Positions 41,245 through 50,184 of a stretch of DNA of 64,000 nt are shown in pieces. The position numbers were made by a program, and so were the translations under genes. Every line of letters starts with the position of its first letter. Position 1 is the stretch's first letter. The stretch is from Lysinibacillus_B sp042920265. GTDB lineage: Bacteria > Bacillota > Bacilli > Bacillales_A > Planococcaceae. A model generated the notes under the pieces. The model saw only the letters and a list, made by a program, of their open reading frames with translations. It did not search any database and was not told the DNA's origin. Location: NCBI RefSeq assembly GCF_042920265.1, contig NZ_JBDQZI010000007.1:124001-188000 (forward strand), read 5' to 3'.

Positions 41245-42984
41245 TTACCAGAACTGGAACCCTTTTGAGCCTGCTGGTGAGTTCGTAATAATTTCATAGA
41301 TCGGGATTGTGTAAGCAAACAAGATAAGCGCCACTAAAATGATACCCCATACTTTAAAGTTTTCTAGAATGGCAGGTGTTTTTTCAGCACCAGCAGCAAC
41401 TTCAGCAACAGGGAACTCTTCTTGCCCTTTTGGTGCAAACCAAGTTAAGTTTATAACGATATACATAATAAGAATAATCGTGATAAATAAAATGGTACCA
41501 CCAATTGCTTGAGCAATTTGATACGGAACCCAATCATAAGCCATTTCAGCACCGCCGTACGTTGAAAACTCAGAGCGGCGAGGGGCTCCTAGTAAGCCGG
41601 CAATATGCATAGTAAAAGACATAATGAGCATGCCTGTACCCCAAAGAATACCTGAAATGTTACCTAAGTAGTTTAATTTTGGTGTGAGCGTTCGTCCCGT
41701 TAAATGAGGGATTAACCAAAATGCTACACCAAAGAAGGTTAACACGACTGTCGTTGCCACTGTTAAATGGAAGTGACCTGTTACCCAAATCGTATTGTGA
41801 ACTAATTGGTTCATTTGGTGAGAAGCGTTGACGATACCGCCTGCACCACCAGGAATAAATGCTACCATCCCAATGAATGGTAATAAGAAGCGAGAATCGC
41901 CCCAAGGTAATGCTTTAAACCAACCAAGAATGCCACGTCCACCGAGTTCGCGACCACGCAGTTCAAATGTGGCGAACATGGAGAAGGCTGTTAGTAAAGA
42001 AGGAATCACAACAAAGAATGTTAAGACAACTTGAATGAATTTCCAGAATCCATCAATACCAGGTTCTGTTAACTGGTGGTGAATACCTACTGGGAACGAG
42101 AATAGTAAGAATAACATGAATGATAAACGAGCAAGCGAATCAGAGAAAATTTTTGCACCAATCACTTTTGGAACTACAACATACCAAGCCATATAAGCAG
42201 GTAATAACCAGAAGTATACTAATGCATGCCCGAAATACCAGAATAATGTACGAGATAAAAGTATATCGATTCGTTCAACTAAACCGAGTGACCATGGTAA
42301 TAATTGGAATAGCACTTCAACAGCTACGCCTAAAGACGCTGTAATCCACAGAATCGAATTAACTATCGCCAGAAATGTTAGTAAAGGCGATATCTCACCA
42401 GGGTGCGCTTTTTTCCACTCGCGGTATTTCATTATTTGCATAATACATAGTAGCCAAGAGCCAACTACAACAAGCGTTAAACCAAGATAAAAAATCCAGT
42501 GTGCTTGTAGCGGAGCATAAAAAGTATAAAGTACAGTTGCTTTATTTAATAAAACCATTGTTGCAGCAGCAGCGGTACCGATGACCATTAACCAAAAACC
42601 AATCCAACCGATTTTGCGTTGTGTGTTTGTAAAGGCACCAGCAGTACGACTAACAGCGGCTAGTTGAAACCCTAGAATGAAAAAAGTTGTTAAAATAAGC
42701 GCGAGTAAAATCCCGTGAACGGTTAACACTTGATAATAGCCAATTTTAATGCCTGTTGGTAATGTGAATTCACCAGAGCGAACTAAAACTTGTAGTAAAC
42801 CTGCAAGGCCACCTAATAATAAAGCGATAAATGCGACATACATATGTGCCATGGCTAATTTTGCGTCTTTGCCTTCTACACGAATAAATTGAGCGACGTT
42901 TTTTTGCTTTGGTAATGTAGGCTTAGAATCTTTTTCAATTACCGTTCTTTCCTCTACAAGTACATTATTGACTGTCTTCTGCAT
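41245..42984 (-). CDS. ba3-type (B-family) cytochrome c oxidase, subunit I
   Basis: A 579-residue heme-copper oxidase core with about thirteen membrane segments. Low-spin heme histidine lies in LTVHGILLA (about 90). The CuB/tyrosine region is FGHALVYFWLLPAY (about 248-262; Ala replaces the common Pro of GHP). The CuB pair is in IHHQLTEPG, and the heme ligands in VTGHFHLTV. It reduces oxygen to water with electrons from cytochrome c. Its start overlaps the end of subunit II by 20 bases, with AAGGTGGTGG upstream. Together with the CuA subunit and the small subunit it forms a complete enzyme. Confidence 0.93.
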   Translation of the reverse strand: MQKTVNNVLVEERTVIEKDSKPTLPKQKNVAQFIRVEGKDAKLAMAHMYVAFIALLLGGLAGLLQVLVRSGEFTLPTGIKIGYYQVLTVHGILLALILTTFFILGFQLAAVSRTAGAFTNTQRKIGWIGFWLMVIGTAAAATMVLLNKATVLYTFYAPLQAHWIFYLGLTLVVVGSWLLCIMQIMKYREWKKAHPGEISPLLTFLAIVNSILWITASLGVAVEVLFQLLPWSLGLVERIDILLSRTLFWYFGHALVYFWLLPAYMAWYVVVPKVIGAKIFSDSLARLSFMLFLLFSFPVGIHHQLTEPGIDGFWKFIQVVLTFFVVIPSLLTAFSMFATFELRGRELGGRGILGWFKALPWGDSRFLLPFIGMVAFIPGGAGGIVNASHQMNQLVHNTIWVTGHFHLTVATTVVLTFFGVAFWLIPHLTGRTLTPKLNYLGNISGILWGTGMLIMSFTMHIAGLLGAPRRSEFSTYGGAEMAYDWVPYQIAQAIGGTILFITIILIMYIVINLTWFAPKGQEEFPVAEVAAGAEKTPAILENFKVWGIILVALILFAYTIPIYEIITNSPAGSKGFQFW

Positions 42985-43465
42985 TTTCGTCCACCACCTT
43001 CAGTGTACCGTACATGAATGTATGTCCAGTACCACAGTATTCGTTACATACGATTACATATTCACCAGCTTGGTTCATCTCTGCCACGTATTCGGAAATA
43101 TAACCAGGCTCAAGCATCATGTTAATATTAGTTTGGGCGATTTGATACCCATGAATGACATCTTTTGTTGTTGCGTAAAACTTAACAACCGATCCAAGAG
43201 GGACTTCGATATCACTAGGGTTATAGTTGAATGCTGAAGCGACAAGTACAACTTCATAATCCCAATCTTTTCCCTCTACTTTGTGTACACCTGGGTTGTT
43301 AAACGGTGCAATATTGTCTACATTTTCATAATCGATTGTCTGTCTTCCTTCATTTGGATGCGTCCCGTTATGGAAAGCACCAATCCCTAAGATAATAAGA
43401 AATGCTACAAGCGCACCGCCACCAAACATAAGCCACCATTTTTCGTACTTATGTATGTGCATCAT
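42965..43465 (-). CDS. Cytochrome c oxidase subunit II (CuA), ba3 type
   Basis: A 166-residue protein with one N-terminal membrane anchor (about 11-31, LMFGGGALVAFLIILGIGAF) and an outward cupredoxin domain. The CuA ligands are in CNEYCGTGHTFM (C-x3-C-x3-H-x2-M) plus the upstream histidine in DVIHGYQI. It receives electrons from cytochrome c. AAGGAGGGG lies before the ATG. The single membrane helix, instead of two, is typical of the ba3 class, where a separate tiny subunit supplies the second helix. Confidence 0.93.
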   Translation of the reverse strand: MMHIHKYEKWWLMFGGGALVAFLIILGIGAFHNGTHPNEGRQTIDYENVDNIAPFNNPGVHKVEGKDWDYEVVLVASAFNYNPSDIEVPLGSVVKFYATTKDVIHGYQIAQTNINMMLEPGYISEYVAEMNQAGEYVIVCNEYCGTGHTFMYGTLKVVDENAEDSQ

Positions 43466-43494
43466 AATCCCCTCCTTAAAGCGTCAATTTGATT

Positions 43495-43617
43495 TTAAAA
43501 ACGATCCATGAATATGCCAAAACAAGCGCCCCAAACAATGATGATGATTAAACCTACTCCGAACGTCATGAGGAGCGTACCTTTTAAATCTGCCTCAGCC
43601 TTTTTCTTATGTGCCAT
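43495..43617 (-). CDS. Cytochrome c oxidase subunit IIa (small single-helix subunit)
   Basis: A 40-residue protein, MAHKKKAEADLKG followed by one membrane helix (LLMTFGVGLIIIIVWGACF) and a short tail. TAAGGAGGG lies 8 bases before the ATG. It is the first gene of the oxidase operon, 29 bases before subunit II. ba3 oxidases such as that of Thermus contain a 34-residue subunit IIa whose helix replaces the missing second helix of subunit II; this gene matches in size and place. Easily missed because of its length. Confidence 0.85.
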   Translation of the reverse strand: MAHKKKAEADLKGTLLMTFGVGLIIIIVWGACFGIFMDRF

Positions 43618-43662
43618 ATAGATCCCTCCTTATTAAGCTTTATTAGAGTAGTACGTGTTTTC

Positions 43663-43705
43663 ATCATATAAAAAAAGCTTTTTACACGATGTGAGAAAAT
43701 TCACA
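43663..43705 (-). promoter_or_regulatory. Fnr-like box and -10 of the ba3 oxidase operon
   Basis: TGTGA-GAAAAT-TCACA at 43690-43705 is a perfect match to the Fnr/CRP-type palindrome TGTGA-N6-TCACA. On the minus strand a TATGAT -10 lies at 43668-43663, which predicts a start near 43656. The centre of the box (43697.5) then falls at -41.5, the classical activator position. The -35 region is otherwise poor. Confidence 0.6.
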
Positions 43706-43788
43706 GGGAGAGGGGGATTTTGTGAAGAAAGTGTGAAAAAATTGAAGGATTTAAGAAATGAAGAGAGTCGTTTGAAAATAAATTTGAA

Positions 43789-43822
43789 ACAAAAAAACAC
43801 GCAAGCGGTTGCTTACGTGTTT
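43789..43822 (-). terminator. Terminator of the cheX-like gene
   Basis: On the minus strand the hairpin ACACGTAAGC-aacc-GCTTGCGTGT is followed by TTTTTT. Its first bases overlap the stop codon region of the cheX-like gene. Confidence 0.82.
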
Positions 43823-44279
43823 AATCTTCTTCGTCAATTGTCAGTAAAATAGTAATGTCGCCGATATCACTAATAGTAGCAGGTAATTGAAAAGCATGGT
43901 GGAAACCGTATAGCTTCGTATTACCAACCATTACAGTAGGCGGTGTAATATCTAACTCAAGTTCATGTTGACCAGCGTGTGTACAAAGATTTCCTGCAAT
44001 CATATTACCAAATTCCCCTGTAAATGATTCGAGCATTTCACCTTCAAGTGGCATACCAAACATACTTGAGCCAATACTGCCAAATGTAGAAGGCGAGCCA
44101 TCAATAATAATACGACCCTTTAAATCTCCTACAATCCCAATTAATACACCCATTTCCTCCTGAATATAAGGTTCTACTACAAGAGATGGGGAGGCAACAT
44201 TTATATTCATAGGTAAAATAGTTTGTAGTGCGTGAATCGTTCCATTTAAAATTGTTTGAATGTGCTTCGATGTACTCAT
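43821..44279 (-). CDS. CheX/CheC-type protein (putative CheY-P phosphatase)
   Basis: A 152-residue protein of the CheC/CheX phosphatase fold. The active-site signature E-x2-N is E89 and N92 in GEFGNMIAGN. The frame is open to 44312, but ATG 44279 follows AAGGGGGATAAGG and gives the expected length. CheX proteins dephosphorylate CheY-P. No other chemotaxis gene is near, so it may act on a distant chemotaxis system or another response regulator. It is divergently transcribed from dynA with a 270-base gap in which I see no other gene. Confidence 0.78.
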   Translation of the reverse strand: MSTSKHIQTILNGTIHALQTILPMNINVASPSLVVEPYIQEEMGVLIGIVGDLKGRIIIDGSPSTFGSIGSSMFGMPLEGEMLESFTGEFGNMIAGNLCTHAGQHELELDITPPTVMVGNTKLYGFHHAFQLPATISDIGDITILLTIDEED

Positions 44280-44548
44280 AACCTTATCCCCCTTTTCTTG
44301 CTTTTTCCCCATGGTATCATAAGGAATTTATGTATGTACAGACTAAATATAGCAAGGTAATAAATAGAATATTTTATTTATTGCATTTCTATCATGCAAT
44401 TTCAAGAAAATAGACAGATTTTAAAACAATAAATTAACAGAAAAATAGAAAAAAGTAGTGAATCGTGTAATTTTATAGCCGATTTTCAAGCTCATTCGTG
44501 TTACTATATGTTTATGACAAAAATAAGAACAAAGGGGCATTAGAAAGA

Positions 44549-47500
44549 ATGAATGCTTTAGAGCAACAAATTGAAGAGTTATTACAACAATCTTCTATCC
44601 AATACACAATCTATGAACAAAACCACGACACAGAACGAATGGAGAAGCTGCATTTATTTGCCCGTAAGCTATTGCAAAAAGAATATGTAATCGGCTTTGC
44701 CGGTCACTTCTCAGCAGGGAAGTCGAGCATGATTAACGCCCTTTCCGGAGAAAACATTTTAGCGACAAGTCCAATCCCTACAAGTGCGAACATTGTAAAG
44801 GTGCATAAATCTGATGAAGATTTCGCGATTCTGTATTTGCACAATGAAAAGCCTGTTAAATTTGAAGCAGGATATGATATTAAACAAGTAAAAGAATTAA
44901 GTAAAAATGGTGAGCTTGTATCTCAAATTGAAATTGGTCATTCTACATCTACTTTACCAGCGGGGGTAACAGTTATGGATACACCTGGGGTAGATTCAAC
45001 AGATGACGCACATGCAATGAGTACGGAATCAGCACTACATATTGCGGATGTTGTGTTTTATACAATGGACTATAACCATGTTCAATCTGAATTGAACTTC
45101 CAATTTACAAAGCAATTAATGAAATACAATGCAAATGTCTATTTAATCGTGAATCAAATCGATAAACACCGCGATGCAGAATTATCTTTTGAAGACTTTA
45201 AACAGTCTGTTCATAGTTCATTTGCGGCATGGGGCGTTTATCCAAAAGATATTTTCTTTACTTCATTAAAGGCAACAGATCATCCACATAATGATTTTCC
45301 AAAAGTAAAGAAAATTGTCATGGATTCTATGGAAGATTGGCAGGAGCAGCTTGTACTAACAGCGAAAAATACATTAGTGAAGTTGCACCATGAGCATGAG
45401 GCGTTTTTAGCGACTGAAAAAGAGGAGCGCTTTGAAACATATGAAGAAGTACTATCTGAAGATGATTGGCAACACCGCGAGGATTTATTAGAACAATACA
45501 ATAGATTAACGACACAAACAGAATTATTCTCATATGAACAATGGACGGAGCGTTTTGAAGAGAAACGGAAAGATATTTTAGATAATGCAACGATTATTCC
45601 AGCTGATTTGCGTGAAAAGTTGCGCGCATATTTAGAATCACGCGCCGAGGGGTTCAAAGTCGGTGGTTTATTTACAGCGAAAAAGAAAACGGCCGAAGAA
45701 AAAGAACGTCGTGCACAAGAGGTTAAAGATCAATACCAAACCGTTTTACAATCACAAATCGTCGGTTTAATGAAGTCTTTAATGAAGCAAGCATTAAAAG
45801 ATGTAGGTGCTTTAACAGATGCGCGTGCAGCAGAGGTTGATGCGCGTGAGTTTACGGTGCCGTTTTCAGTAATTGAAGATCAAGTACAAGGAAACGTCAT
45901 GGTAACAGGGGATGCCGTCTTAAACTTTGCAAACCGTGTAGCAGAAGCAACAAAACGTTTCTTCATTCGTGACACAGATGCGTGGTTAAAAGAAATGCAA
46001 CCTGTTTTACAGCAAGTGGCACAAGAAGCAGCAGCACCGGTTCAGCTAAAAATGAATGCAATGAAAGATAAAATTCATGCGATTAAACAAATTCAAGCAA
46101 TTGATGAACAGAAAGTATTCAGCGATCAGCAAATGAAGCAAAGTTCAAAAGAGACGCGAGCAGCTGCGAAAAATCAATTTGTGAAGTGGCAACAAGATTA
46201 CGAAAAGGCATTAGCTGATATTCGCCCATTCGATGAATCGATGCTTATACCAAAAGAGCAGCAGCAAGAAGTATTTGAAGAAATGGCGCTAACGCAAGCA
46301 AGTTCATCTCATAATACGGAGGCAGTTGTTGCAAGTGCACTGAAAACTGCTCAAGCAGTAGGGAATGTTCAAGGCTTTAAAGAAGTAGCAAACTTCTTAA
46401 CGAAAAAGGTGGAGCGTTTACAGAAAAAAGACTTCACCATTGCCTTATTCGGTGCATTTAGTGCAGGGAAATCAAGCTTTTCTAACGCATTAATGGGCTC
46501 AAAGGTACTGCCTGTATCGCCAAACCCAACGACGGCAGCCATCAATAAAATCCGTCCAGTCACACCAGAGCATCCACACGAAACAGCAGATGTTCAATTA
46601 AAAACAGCCGCTCAGCTTTTAGAAGATATTCAAGGCTCCTATGAAGCAATTGGTTTACGTGTTTCTTCATTAGATGAGGCATTCAATCGTGCTGCAGAAG
46701 GACTGGCTGTGGAGTTAACAGATGAGCGTTTAAATGTGCATAAATCATTTATTCGCGCTTATTCAGAAGGCTACAATGAATTTAAAGAAAAGCTTGGCAC
46801 AGTCATTCGTGTTAATCGTGAAGACTTTGAGAAATTTGTTGCGCAAGAAAACAAATCATGTTTTGTTGACAATATCGATTTCTATTTTGATTCACCGTTA
46901 ACTCGTATGGGTGTCACATTAGTAGACACACCAGGAGCGGACTCCATTAATGCACGCCATACAGGGGTAGCGTTCGACTATATTCGAAATGCAGATGCGA
47001 TTTTATTTATTACGTATTACAATCACGCATTTGCTAAAGCAGACCGCGAATTTTTAATTCAGTTAGGGCGCGTAAAAGATGCGTTTGAGCTGGATAAAAT
47101 GTTCTTCGTCGTAAATGCGATTGACTTAGCTTCAACAGCAGAAGAAGCCGAAGAGGTAAAAGGGTATGTTCGTTCAGAATTACAACGTTTTGGTATCCGT
47201 TTCCCTCGTCTATACGGCGTATCAAGTTTAATGGCGTTGAAGGAAAAGCAAGAGCAAGCTCACTTCGATTCAGGTATGGCACCATTCGAAGATGCATTCC
47301 ATCATTTCCTAAATGATGAGTTAATGAGTATTGCCGTACAAGCTTTACACGAGGAAGTAGAGAAGACACATGCACGTCTTCATGATTTAATCCAGCAAAC
47401 AGAAGAAAACTTAAAGCGTAAAGATGAGCGTCTAGCGGAACTGACGCAACTTGAGCAACATGTGCGTAACACATATAGCTCAACGAATACCGCGATGCTT

Positions 47501-48160
47501 GAGTCGGATACAAAACAAGAGCTTGATGAGTTATTGTACTACGTCATGCAACGTGTGTACTATCGTTATCCAGATTTCTTCCGTGAAAGCTATAACCCGT
47601 CAACGTTTGCGCAAATGCCAACACAACAAGCATTAGATACGGCGTTAAAAGAAGTATTACAAGCGTTAAGTTTTGATTTTTCACAGGAAATGCGTGTTAC
47701 AAACTTCCGTCTAGCACAGTTTGTACAAAAGAAAATGAAAGAACGCTTCAAAGAAGATGCACAAAACTTAAAAGAGTTTAACCATAGCTTCTCATTTTTA
47801 GCTTATGAGTCAGAAGAGCCTAGCATTTTAGACTTCGTAGGGCCATTTAGTCATCGTGAGAAGTACGCGAGCGTAAAATCGTATTATAAAAATCAAAAAG
47901 CGTTCTTTGAGAAAAATGAGAAAGAACAGCTAAAAGAAGCACTGGAAAACTTAACAAAACCAGATGCACAACAATATGTTGAAGATGAAAAGAACCGCCT
48001 GCAAGATTGGGCAATGCGTTTTATTGCACAGGAAGCAGAAGGGTTACGTCTACACCTGTTTGGACAAGCACTGGAGCAAATCGAAACAGAGCGCATGCTA
48101 CTGCAAGAAGAAAGTCGTCTTGCAACGTGGAAAGAAATTTATGCACAACTTCAAAAATAA
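44549..48160 (+). CDS. dynA: Two-headed bacterial dynamin DynA (YpbR)
   Basis: A 1203-residue fusion of two dynamin-like units. The first GTPase has P-loop GHFSAGKSSMIN (about 53-64), VMDTPGVDST (about 142) and NQIDKH. The second has GAFSAGKSSFSN (about 637-648), LVDTPGADS (about 792) and NAIDLAS. Long charged helical regions follow each. Bacillus DynA (1193 residues) fuses and protects membranes, without nucleotide in vitro, and aids recovery from membrane stress and phage. ATG 44549 is chosen over the upstream frame because AAAGGGG precedes it and the protein then starts like the family. Confidence 0.93.
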   Translation: MNALEQQIEELLQQSSIQYTIYEQNHDTERMEKLHLFARKLLQKEYVIGFAGHFSAGKSSMINALSGENILATSPIPTSANIVKVHKSDEDFAILYLHNEKPVKFEAGYDIKQVKELSKNGELVSQIEIGHSTSTLPAGVTVMDTPGVDSTDDAHAMSTESALHIADVVFYTMDYNHVQSELNFQFTKQLMKYNANVYLIVNQIDKHRDAELSFEDFKQSVHSSFAAWGVYPKDIFFTSLKATDHPHNDFPKVKKIVMDSMEDWQEQLVLTAKNTLVKLHHEHEAFLATEKEERFETYEEVLSEDDWQHREDLLEQYNRLTTQTELFSYEQWTERFEEKRKDILDNATIIPADLREKLRAYLESRAEGFKVGGLFTAKKKTAEEKERRAQEVKDQYQTVLQSQIVGLMKSLMKQALKDVGALTDARAAEVDAREFTVPFSVIEDQVQGNVMVTGDAVLNFANRVAEATKRFFIRDTDAWLKEMQPVLQQVAQEAAAPVQLKMNAMKDKIHAIKQIQAIDEQKVFSDQQMKQSSKETRAAAKNQFVKWQQDYEKALADIRPFDESMLIPKEQQQEVFEEMALTQASSSHNTEAVVASALKTAQAVGNVQGFKEVANFLTKKVERLQKKDFTIALFGAFSAGKSSFSNALMGSKVLPVSPNPTTAAINKIRPVTPEHPHETADVQLKTAAQLLEDIQGSYEAIGLRVSSLDEAFNRAAEGLAVELTDERLNVHKSFIRAYSEGYNEFKEKLGTVIRVNREDFEKFVAQENKSCFVDNIDFYFDSPLTRMGVTLVDTPGADSINARHTGVAFDYIRNADAILFITYYNHAFAKADREFLIQLGRVKDAFELDKMFFVVNAIDLASTAEEAEEVKGYVRSELQRFGIRFPRLYGVSSLMALKEKQEQAHFDSGMAPFEDAFHHFLNDELMSIAVQALHEEVEKTHARLHDLIQQTEENLKRKDERLAELTQLEQHVRNTYSSTNTAMLESDTKQELDELLYYVMQRVYYRYPDFFRESYNPSTFAQMPTQQALDTALKEVLQALSFDFSQEMRVTNFRLAQFVQKKMKERFKEDAQNLKEFNHSFSFLAYESEEPSILDFVGPFSHREKYASVKSYYKNQKAFFEKNEKEQLKEALENLTKPDAQQYVEDEKNRLQDWAMRFIAQEAEGLRLHLFGQALEQIETERMLLQEESRLATWKEIYAQLQK

Positions 48161-48172
48161 GGGGTGGCTCAA

Positions 48173-48979
48173 ATGACAAATGTATTTGTAACGGTAGATC
48201 AAGTAGAAACACCTGCCCGCTTTATTGATGTACGCTTTAATTTAATGGACAACAATGAAGGGCGTACACAATACGAAAAAGAGCATGTGGCAGGAGCCGT
48301 TTATTTTGATTTGGAAAAAGACTTATCGGACATGTCAAAACAAGCTGGTCGTCATCCAATGCCAGAAAAAGAGCAACTTATTGAATTATTTGAGCATGTT
48401 GGCTTACATTTAGCAGATCGTATTTATATTTATGACCAAGGGGGAGCACCTTTTGCTCCTCGTGCTTGGTGGATGTTGAAATATGCTGGATTTGAAAATG
48501 TCTCTATTGTAAATGGCGGGTTTGAAGCATTAAAAAATGCAGGGTATGCTACGACATCAAATAAAGAATCATTTGATCGTTCAAGTATTACACCCAATTG
48601 GCAACAGGACATCTATGCTGATCGTGAATATGTAAAGGCGATTACGGAAGGTGCAAAAGAAGCAATATTACTAGATGCACGCGCGGCCATTCGTTACCGT
48701 GGGGAGCACGAGCCACTGGACCCAGTAGCTGGTCATATCCCAACAGCGAAGAATTTTGACTGGGAGCAAGTAAAAGACGGTACTCACCTTGTTGTAACAG
48801 ATGAGCTAAAGCAGGCTGTACCAACGGATCAAGAAGTAGTCGTTTACTGTGGCTCAGGTGTTACTGCTTCCCCGTTATATACAGTATTAAAAGAAGCAGG
48901 CTATGATCATGTAAAATTATATGTCGGTAGTTATAGCGATTGGATTACAAAGTATCCTATAGCAACAGGTGAAGAATAG
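48173..48979 (+). CDS. Tandem-rhodanese sulfurtransferase
   Basis: A 268-residue protein with two rhodanese domains. The N-terminal one lacks the catalytic cysteine (about 10-130). The C-terminal one has the active-site loop VYCGSGVTASP (Cys near 226). The loop CGSGVTA is typical of thiosulfate/3-mercaptopyruvate sulfurtransferases, which move sulfane sulfur to cyanide or thiols. The ATG at 48173 follows AAGGGGTGG; GTG 48164 lies within that site and is less likely. It is 12 bases downstream of dynA and probably cotranscribed. A UUCG-capped hairpin follows. Confidence 0.88.
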   Translation: MTNVFVTVDQVETPARFIDVRFNLMDNNEGRTQYEKEHVAGAVYFDLEKDLSDMSKQAGRHPMPEKEQLIELFEHVGLHLADRIYIYDQGGAPFAPRAWWMLKYAGFENVSIVNGGFEALKNAGYATTSNKESFDRSSITPNWQQDIYADREYVKAITEGAKEAILLDARAAIRYRGEHEPLDPVAGHIPTAKNFDWEQVKDGTHLVVTDELKQAVPTDQEVVVYCGSGVTASPLYTVLKEAGYDHVKLYVGSYSDWITKYPIATGEE

Positions 48980-48984
48980 TAGAT

Positions 48985-49010
48985 AGGCGAAATCATTCGT
49001 GATTTCGCCT
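48985..49010 (+). terminator. Terminator of dynA-sulfurtransferase
   Basis: A perfect 11-bp stem AGGCGAAATCA/TGATTTCGCCT closes with a TTCG tetraloop. The following T-run is interrupted (ATTTATAT). Confidence 0.72.
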
Positions 49011-49065
49011 ATTTATATAAGGAAGAGAAATGAAAGTACGTGATAGGAGTATGATTATTGGGAAA

Positions 49066-49215
49066 CTACCAATTGTATCCAAATAACACTGTCGACATTG
49101 AACGGTCAAAAAGCTACGGTATCGGAGCAAAACGTCGCTGTATCCGATTCAAACCGTCTGGCATGAGCGAAACACTGCCGTATCCCAGCAAAAGTTATGC
49201 TGGAACATTAAAATG
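49066..49215 (+). repeat. Degenerate tandem repeat, unit about 20-22 bases
   Basis: Six or seven related units such as CTACGGTATCGGAGCAAAAC, CGCTGTATCCGATTCAAAC and GCCGTATCCCAGCAAAAGTT follow each other before the PhzF-like gene. The common core is roughly GTATCCGAGCAAAAC. No reading frame is conserved through the block. Confidence 0.5.
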
Positions 49216-49233
49216 CATATATGGAGGTCTGTT

Positions 49234-50112
49234 ATGAAAAAAGAGAAAGTATTACATATTGACGCATTTAGTACAAAGCCGAATAAGGGAAATCCAGCAG
49301 GAGTTGTGTTAAATGGGCAGGATTACACAGAATTAGAAATGCAATTGATGGCAAAAAAAGTAGGATTTAGCGAAACAGCCTTTGTGCTACCATCGGAAGT
49401 AGCAGATTATCGTATCCGTTTCTTTACGCCAGGTTTTGAGGCAAATTTGTGTGGACATGCAACAATCGGAACAGTTTTTGCGATGAAAGAAGCAGGGATG
49501 ATGGAACAAAATCGTTTTTCAATTGAGACGAAGGCAGGTATATTACCAATTGAAGTAAGAGAGGAAGAGGGGCAAATACTCATTACGATGCAACAAGCCG
49601 CACCCGAATTTATCCCATTTGAAGGTTCTATAGCAGAATTAGCAGCTTCTATTGGACTAGGTGTGGATGAACTGGATGAACGCTATCCTGTCATGTATGG
49701 TAGCACGGGTAACTGGACATTGATTGTCCCGATTAAGAAACTAGAAAGCTTTTCAAAAATGCAACCACAGCAAGAGAAGTTTCCAGCGCTAACCCCTGCA
49801 AAGCCAAATGTATCCATCCATCCGTTATGCTTAGACGTATATGATGCTGAAAGTACGATGCATGGTCGTCATTTTTCTTCCCCATCTGCTGGCATACTGG
49901 AAGACCCAGTAACAGGAACGGCTTCAGGTGTCATGGGTGCATATTATAAACAATTTATAAAGCCAGATTTCATGCTTCCTGCCACATTCATTGTAGAACA
50001 AGGTCATGAAATGAATAAAGAAGGAAAAGTATATGTGCATGTAAATGAAGGCATATCTATTTCTATCTCAGGAACCGCTGTATTTTCAGGAGAAATATTA
50101 GTAACGATTTGA
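49234..50112 (+). CDS. PhzF-family isomerase-like protein
   Basis: A 292-residue protein of the diaminopimelate-epimerase-like fold. N-terminal half IDAFSTKPNKGNPAGVVL, catalytic glutamate E47 in GFSETAFV, and RFFTPGFEANLCGHATIG (about 62-80). C-terminal half EDPVTGTASGVMGAYY. PhzF itself isomerises a phenazine precursor, but most family members are of unknown substrate and no phenazine genes are nearby. ATG 49234 follows TGGAGG; the frame upstream runs into the tandem repeat. A strong two-way terminator lies after it. Confidence 0.85.
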   Translation: MKKEKVLHIDAFSTKPNKGNPAGVVLNGQDYTELEMQLMAKKVGFSETAFVLPSEVADYRIRFFTPGFEANLCGHATIGTVFAMKEAGMMEQNRFSIETKAGILPIEVREEEGQILITMQQAAPEFIPFEGSIAELAASIGLGVDELDERYPVMYGSTGNWTLIVPIKKLESFSKMQPQQEKFPALTPAKPNVSIHPLCLDVYDAESTMHGRHFSSPSAGILEDPVTGTASGVMGAYYKQFIKPDFMLPATFIVEQGHEMNKEGKVYVHVNEGISISISGTAVFSGEILVTI

Positions 50113-50145
50113 ATATTTTAATGGTTTAAGTTTTACTTAAAAATA

Positions 50146-50184
50146 AGTGTAGACAAATTTTAACTTTGTCTACACTCTTTTTTA
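50146..50184. terminator. Bidirectional terminator
   Basis: AGTGTAGACAAA pairs with TTTGTCTACACT, loop of 7, then CTTTTTTT on the plus strand and TTATTTTTA on the minus strand. It serves both the PhzF-like gene and the converging LysR gene. Confidence 0.87.

Noticed and set aside
43655..43852. 65-codon plus-strand ORF between the oxidase operon and the cheX-like gene
   Set aside because: Covers the oxidase promoter, the Fnr-like box and the cheX terminator, so non-coding functions explain the region better.
49066..49215. CRISPR array
   Set aside because: Units are degenerate, contiguous without spacers, and no cas gene is nearby.
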